DNA of 64,000 nt from Nectonema munidae (lineage: Eukaryota > Nematomorpha > Nectonematoida > Nectonematidae): the NCBI GenBank assembly GCA_030549495.1, contig JAUIRK010000859.1, positions 221,001 through 285,000 of the forward strand. The letters run 5' to 3'. A program made the translations under genes and the position numbers. Shown in pieces: positions 58,785 through 64,000 of the stretch (its first letter is position 1; the number at the start of each line of letters is the position of its first letter). Under the pieces are notes generated by a model that did no database searches, was not told the DNA's origin, and worked only from the letters and a program-made list of their open reading frames with translations.

Positions 58785-59690
58785 GAAGAGGGCTTGATCT
58801 TAAAGTTAGAGTTAGGTAAATTAGAAGAGTGCTTAAACTCATTGTTATAGTTAAGTAAATTAGAATAGTGCTTAAACTTTAAGTTAAAGTTAGGAGGAAA
58901 ACTGGGAGAGGGCTTGATCTTAAAGTTAGAGTTAGGTAATTTAGAAGAGTGCTTAAACTTTAAGTTAGAGTTAGGAAAACTGGAAGAGGGCTTGATATTA
59001 AAGTTAGAGTTAGGTAAATTAGAAAAGTAACTGGAAGAGTGTTTAATTTTAGAGTTAGAGTTAGGTAAATTAGAAGATTACTTAAACTTGGAGTTAGAGT
59101 GAGGAAAACTGGAAGAGGGCTTGATATTAAAGTTAGAGTTATGTAAATTAGAAGAGTGCTTAAACTTATAGTTATAGTTAAGTAAATTAGAATAGTGTTT
59201 AAACTTTAATTTAGAGTTAGGAAAACTAAAAGAGAGCTTGATCTTAAAGTTAGAGTTAGGTAAATTAGAAGAGTAACTGGAAGAGTGTTTAATTTTAGAG
59301 TTAGGTAAATTAGAAGATTACTTAAACTAGGAGTTAGAGAGAGGAAAACTGGAAGAGGGCTTGATCTTAAGGTTAGAGTTGGGTAAATAAGAAGAGTGCT
59401 TAAACTTATAATCATAGTTAAGTAAATTAGAATAGTGCTTAAACTTTAAGTTCGAGTTAGGAAAACTAGAAGAGGGCTTGCTATTAAAGTTAGAGTTAGG
59501 TAAATTAGAAGAGTAACTGGAAGAGTGTTTAATTTTAGAGTTAGAGTTAGGTAAATTAGAAGATTACTTAAACTTGGAGTTAGAATGAGGAAAACTGAAA
59601 GAGGGCTTGATATTAAAGTTAGAGTTAGGTATATTAGAAGGCTGCTTAAACTTAGAGTTAGTCAGGTAAATTATAAGAATGCTTGATAAG
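58785..59690. repeat. Minisatellite with higher-order repeat of about 240 bp
   Basis: Built from roughly 39-40 bp units that all contain GTTAGAGTTAGG and then either TAAATTAGAAGAGTGCTTAA or AAAACTGGAAGAGGGCTTGA. A longer arrangement recurs: the marker GTAACTGGAAGAGTGTTTAA occurs at 59027, 59273 and 59513, periods of 246 and 240 bp, about six basic units each. Short open frames in the array (for example 59206-59415, minus) are by-products of the repeat. Confidence 0.9.
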
Positions 59691-61142
59691 TAGTTTAGAT
59701 TTAGTTTAGAAGTTTTAAAAGATAATTAAATTAAAGAAGTTTTCTTATGTTTAGATATTTTAGGATGCCATGAATCAGTCACTCCCCTGATTATCTGCTT
59801 ATACAAAAAATTTACAGGTAACTCCTATCAATTGTTTTATTATTTTTCTATTGAATCTTAGCTGTATGAAAATTCATATCACAAATATCCAAGCACAGGA
59901 GGAAAACGCCAATAACCTAAAAAATATTCCAAACTTAATGTAAGAGAACGAAACTAAATATCATATAAAATTTCAAATACCATGCAAAAGAACAAACATC
60001 ATATAAAAATTCTAGAATAGAATATAATTTATTTACAATAAAAAAAATATTATAGTGTTAATTATCAAAGTTAAAAAAAGTATAAAGTAGGTAGGTAAGT
60101 GTAGAATTTCTAACTTTCTAAAAGGGGTGGAAAAAGAATAGGGTTTAAAGAGATGAGGTCTAGATTTGGTACGATTGAGGAAGATGGACACGTGGAAGGA
60201 GTTAAGAAGTAGGCAATTTGAAGAAATATTTTAACGTCTAATAAAATTAGTAAGCGTTAGTGGTGAAAAGGCTGAATTATAAAAAATAAAATATTAAATA
60301 ATAAGAATTCTAGCATGTAAAAATTTTCAAGAGTAAGAAAAACTTTATTGTATTGCACAGTTAAGTTTTATAATGCTAACACGATGCAAATTAGGAAACA
60401 AAAATTAAAAATATTTAAAAATGATTTTTTTTCTTAAGTGTTTTTTTACATTATTTAAAATGGACACTTACTAAAAGTTTAATTAATTCTTTTTTTTCAA
60501 ATTCAATTCGCTTCTAAAATTAACAACAATCCCTAAATAAGATAGTTGAAAATCTGAAACGTTGGTTAATATGTTTATTGCAATAGAAAAAGAAATCAAA
60601 TGTAGTAAATATCATTGAAAATATTCCTATTATTATTGTTTTTTATTTTATCATCTATAATGTCGAAAAATAATATTTAACTAAGCATTACGATTCATAC
60701 ACTTCTTTATAATTAGAGGTGTTTTTGAACTACCGAAATATAGGCAATCTATATGCAGGACCGGCGCTAAGAGTTGCTGTATGTGTTAACGACAAAAATT
60801 GTTTCATATCTAAAATGTTTATATATTTCATAACTTAATATATTTGGAAAAGTATTTTGACTTTTATAAAATAAAATACTCATCTATGAGTATAAAATGC
60901 TTCCAATACCAAAATAACAACAGTCATTATCAATATATATTCTTAGTGGTTGCAAAGGTTAAAAGGATTTTTCCTAATTTTGTTGGGATTATAACTAAAA
61001 TTAGGATCTAAAAGGATATGAAACAATTTTTAACTTTTTTATTCTTTGACTTTAAGAAAAATATATTCGGCATGAAAGATTTTGAACTAGGCAATTTTAA
61101 AACGGATTTTTAGGTGAATTTTTGAACAGCACCGTTGCTTTG
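59691..61142. other. AT-rich stretch, little recognised
   Basis: A purine-rich patch at 60085-60215 suggests the reverse complement of a pyrimidine-rich LINE 3' region, but no domain can be read. A lone hAT-like start (CAGGACCGGCGCTAAG) at about 60757 has no partner. Confidence 0.35.
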
Positions 61143-61405
61143 CCCAGACCTGTAACCAAGTAGGACCGAGAGGGGCAGTTGACCCCCTAAAATTTTCAGA
61201 TTAATAATAATTCTAGCAAATTTAGAAAATATTCACATGTAATTATAAATATCAATTTGGATAACTTTTTGAACATATTAATTGTTCCTTTTACAAATGA
61301 AATTTAGAGATAAAGAAGCTGCATATAGAGATTAAGGCACTCTGATCGTAATCTTTTTTAGATTGCGCCCCTCCTAAAAAATTTTCTAGTTACGGGCTTG
61401 GCTGT
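61143..61405. mobile_element. MITE with CCAGACCTGTAACCA-type ends
   Basis: The left end CCAGACCTGTAACCAAGTAG plus a GGGGCAG block is inverted at the right (CGCCCCTCCTAAAAAATTTT, then CTAGTTACGGGCTTGG). About 260 bp, non-coding, probably hAT-type. Confidence 0.6.
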
Positions 61406-61493
61406 GCCCGATATGGATAACCGATAGTGGGTCATCGGTATGTTTGTTTATATTTCATGTATGCTCGTCTTAATTAAATGCTTATATATAATC

Positions 61494-61509
61494 CGGGGGG
61501 GGGGGGGGG
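61494..61509 (+). repeat. Poly-G run (about 15 G)
   Basis: A second long G homopolymer in an AT-rich context, next to TTAATAAG. Confidence 0.9.
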
Positions 61510-61693
61510 TTAATAAGTTTTAGATGAAAAGTTAACTTTTTTTTTACAAAAAATCTTTATTTCACATATCTTTTTTAAAAATTTTAATTAATAATTTTTT
61601 GAAATTTTTTGTGTTGGGGCATTTTTTCCTAATTTTAAATTGGGGCATTTTTTCCTACTTTTTAATTGGGGGCATTTTTTTCTGCGCACTATA

Positions 61694-61935
61694 TTCGATA
61701 TGCAAATTTAATTAAAATATTTTCGCTGGAAGTATAGTATTTAAATTCACCAATTTTGTAAAAAAAAATATAAAGTAGTCTTATAAATTTAGGACTTTAG
61801 GTATGCGCTGAATACACTATTATAAAGGATTGCTTGAATATTTGGTCTCCTGTGGTATTTCCAGACCACTAATTTTGAAAATTCAAAGAAAAAAATTTTG
61901 CCCCCAATAATTTTGAGGATGTGCGTGCGCCCCTG
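61694..61935 (-). mobile_element. hAT-like end repeat (CAGGGGCGCAC family), copy 2, inverted
   Basis: Reverse complement of 28683-28923 over its full length; the hAT-type terminus CAGGGGCG is at 61928-61935 on the minus strand. Inner edges coincide (TTTGCATATCGA), so the two copies share defined ends on both sides. Just inside, 61600-61690 carries a tandem of ttggggcattttttcct units. Confidence 0.78.
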
Positions 61936-62149
61936 ATATACACGAAAAGTTTGATAGATATCATGAATATTATATTTTTTAGTAAAACAGGCATTTTAGA
62001 CATAAAACTTATTGTACACAAGTTTTTTTTAGAAAAAGAATATTTTTTTTTGCAAAATATTTCAAAATAGTTTCCTGATCAACAATTTGATTTTCTATAT
62101 CAAATGTTATTAGAACACACAAAAGATTTCAAGTAATAATGCTGTCTTT

Positions 62150-62746
62150 GCTTGTGCGAAGCCCCTTTATTTTCGCGGAGCAGTTTGGCAAATCGACTTA
62201 AAACAAGCTCAGATTTGTGCCTTACATTTTGAAATCGAACTATTTGCGTATACTAAATTTAAACGAAACTGAAAGTAGAATTGTGTACTCTCACTTTCTA
62301 TATATATATATCCCCGAGAGACAAGCTAAGAAAAATTTTAAAGCAGTTTATGTTTTGTCTTCTCAACACAATAGGATTTCATATAACAATTATAAAAGTG
62401 GAGTAGATTGTTTCAATAGAATGACTAGGAATTTTACTTATTACAAGTCAAGTAGGCGATGGACAGTTGCGGCATTCTCTAACTATTTAGATATAGCTGC
62501 ATACAATACATGGGTCATATATTGGCACAATTGTCTTGAGGATGCTGTATCCATTTGAATGTTTTATCCAAAAGCTTAGCCATATTTCTAATTTTACTGC
62601 TCATCAAAAACCTTCTTTTTTACTATGCTTTTTCTCCAACACCACAAACTATAGAAAGCAGTTCTGTCATCAGAGGATATTGCTTTATCTTAGAATGTAG
62701 ACCTAAAATACGAGGCACTAAAAGATGTTCAAATTGTAAAAAGTAA
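62150..62746 (+). pseudogene. piggyBac transposase, C-terminal fragment
   Basis: Plus-strand reading of 113 aa (62217-62558): LNETESRIVYS, RQAKKNFKAVYVLSSQHNR, YKSGVDCFNRM (third catalytic Asp), RRWTVAAFSNYLDIAAYNTW, the same blocks as the element at 34484-35482 but clearly diverged. A separate frame to 62746 ends in CSNCKK, the last cysteines of the C-terminal finger. The N-terminal half and both ends are missing. Confidence 0.8.
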
Positions 62747-62749
62747 AGT

Positions 62750-63559
62750 ATTTTTTTTCTTGTTCTTTTTTGTATTCTAATTTGTAATTCATTTTATACT
62801 TTCATTTTAACGTCATTACCGGTACCTCTATTTCTATTTTCTTTATAATTATATTTATAAAATGTTTATTTTTTTGATCGATAAATTTTTATATATGATA
62901 TTGTGAATTTGGAAGAATTTACTAAATTAGACTTTTTTTATTTTTTATTTTGTGAATAAAACCTATTCCACTTTTTGATCTATATTTTTGAAAATTTAAA
63001 ATATCCTAATTTTGAAATTTCTATTATTCATATAATTTTTTTATTACCCTATTTTACAGTTCCAGAAACTAATAAAATTTTTGTTCTGTTATATTATCTT
63101 TTTTGAGATGGCGTTAAAAAAATTCGAATTATGAGCCTAAAAATAACTTTGACGAAATATAATTTTTGAATTTTCTGATTTATTCATTTAAAAAACTCAC
63201 TTGGTATTATTCTAATCAAAAATTAATTTTTTGAAAAAAATATTTCCTATAATAACCGTATCGGTATAAAAACCACAAAAACGGCAAGTTCTAGCTGAAT
63301 ATATTGAAACATTGGTATCAATTTATAGCTGATAAAATATATATAGATAAATTTACGTACCTTTCTTCAATTTTGTTATATATTTGATTTATTGAGAAAA
63401 GTTGAGTTAAATGAGTCGACTGGAGTAAAAAGCCCATGTGTGTCCTGCGAAGGTTCTACGAATTGAAATATTTTCGTGAGAAATACTTTATAGATTAATT
63501 GTTAGTTGATGTTTAACATTTAGTTTTTTTTCTTTCACGACAAAAATACGGGTTTAAAC
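62750..63559. other. Remainder of the piggyBac 3' side and spacer
   Basis: AT-rich. The phrase gagatggcgttaa at about 63106-63119 matches a subterminal phrase of the piggyBac copy at 34157 and 36420 and probably marks the old element's end region. Confidence 0.4.
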
Positions 63560-63830
63560 TAATGATGGAACGATACCAAAGTTTTGTACGATTCCGATTC
63601 TTAATTGCCTTATGTATAAAGTTAAACATTTTTCTTAATTATTAGATGTGTCTGGATTTAAAGTTAATTTATTTAAATTTTAGAATCGGTTTAAAAATTT
63701 AACTTTTTAAATTCTCTTAAAAATAAAAAGAATCAGGAGTGATGTATCGGAAGGCACTAATGAAATTTTGGGATGCAATTCCGATATTTAAAAAAACACG
63801 ATTATCATGTTGATTAATCGTCCCATCACT
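63560..63830. mobile_element. hAT-like MITE (TGATGGGACGATTAAT ends)
   Basis: Left TAATGATGGAACGAT and right ATTAATCGTCCCATCACT are inverted. The interior phrase aatatcgg-attgcatcc with aaaaaaacacgatt recurs in eroded form near 40070 and 42350. Confidence 0.65.
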
Positions 63831-63835
63831 TGTCT

Positions 63836-63945
63836 ACTCCTTTCAGGCACAATGGGACACCAGTGTCCCAAAAGTTGTCTGTTTAAGTTATATAAAGACT
63901 CATTGAGAAAGAAAGCAGGCGATAGAAAATATTAAAAACCTGAAT
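63836..63945. mobile_element. TTAA hairpin MITE, copy I, decayed
   Basis: Aligns with copy A: internal hairpin GGGACAC-CAG-TGTCCC, TTGTCTG, then TTGAGAAAGAAAGCAGGCGA. Terminal arms are eroded and no TTAA remains. Confidence 0.7.
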
Positions 63946-64000
63946 TTTGGGAGTTTTTCATCATAGCATACATTCTTTCGAAACAATTGATAGCCATTTT

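Noticed and set aside
59206-59415. 69-aa repetitive minus-strand frame
   Set aside because: Produced by the 39-40 bp minisatellite units; no independent coding evidence.
58785-59690. CRISPR-like or telomeric array
   Set aside because: Units differ in both halves, there are no unique spacers, and GTTAGAGTTAGG is not a perfect telomere repeat; a eukaryotic minisatellite explains it.

Overview
The window looks like an AT-rich invertebrate animal genome. It holds two spliced, intact metazoan genes with short GT-AG introns, set in a dense mass of transposable elements. The phylum cannot be settled by eye; an arthropod such as a copepod is possible, but that is a guess. No rRNA, convincing tRNA, CRISPR array or bacterial-style operon is visible.

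Host genes. (1) Minus strand, 2606-4975: translation elongation factor 1-alpha, seven coding exons, 468 aa, all GTPase motifs present, two introns of only 47 nt. (2) Plus strand, 40700-46664: a complete five-exon gene for a calcium-channel Flower (CACFD1) homologue, 169 aa. Its introns carry five TTAA-flanked hairpin MITEs and several hAT-like elements.

Layout. 1-2080 and 5700-6960: pieces of an A/C-rich LINE with RNase H, plus tandem and hairpin repeats, flanking EF1A. 7290-11080: a nearly full-length, decayed CR1/Jockey-like LINE with a PHD-like finger in ORF1. 11290-12960: minus-strand LINE and hAT fragments. 13369-16361: a LINE reverse-transcriptase piece split by a hAT element, with a 221-bp direct duplication. 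16362-23080: a young Mutator-like (MULE) transposon with 248-bp terminal inverted repeats, a 9-bp target duplication, and coding for a PHD finger, an OTU protease-like domain and a DDE transposase. A second PHD piece of the same kind lies at 24302-24640. 26361-32845: non-autonomous elements, tandem repeats, a Penelope-like fragment and two RTE-type LINE tails. 33953-36611: a piggyBac element with a 50-nt intron. 37904-39620: a hAT MITE and a foldback element. 47101-48456: a Tc1/mariner copy carrying a nested MITE. About 49540-54560: two broken Gypsy-type fossils. 54676-58340: a nearly open LINE on the minus strand. 58785-59690: a minisatellite with higher-order structure. 61143-64000: more hAT and piggyBac remnants.

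The most noteworthy items are the MULE with its PHD-OTU-transposase arrangement, and the family of at least eleven TTAA palindromic MITEs. Stem arms of the MITEs change together between copies, and they share an internal GCAGACGA motif.
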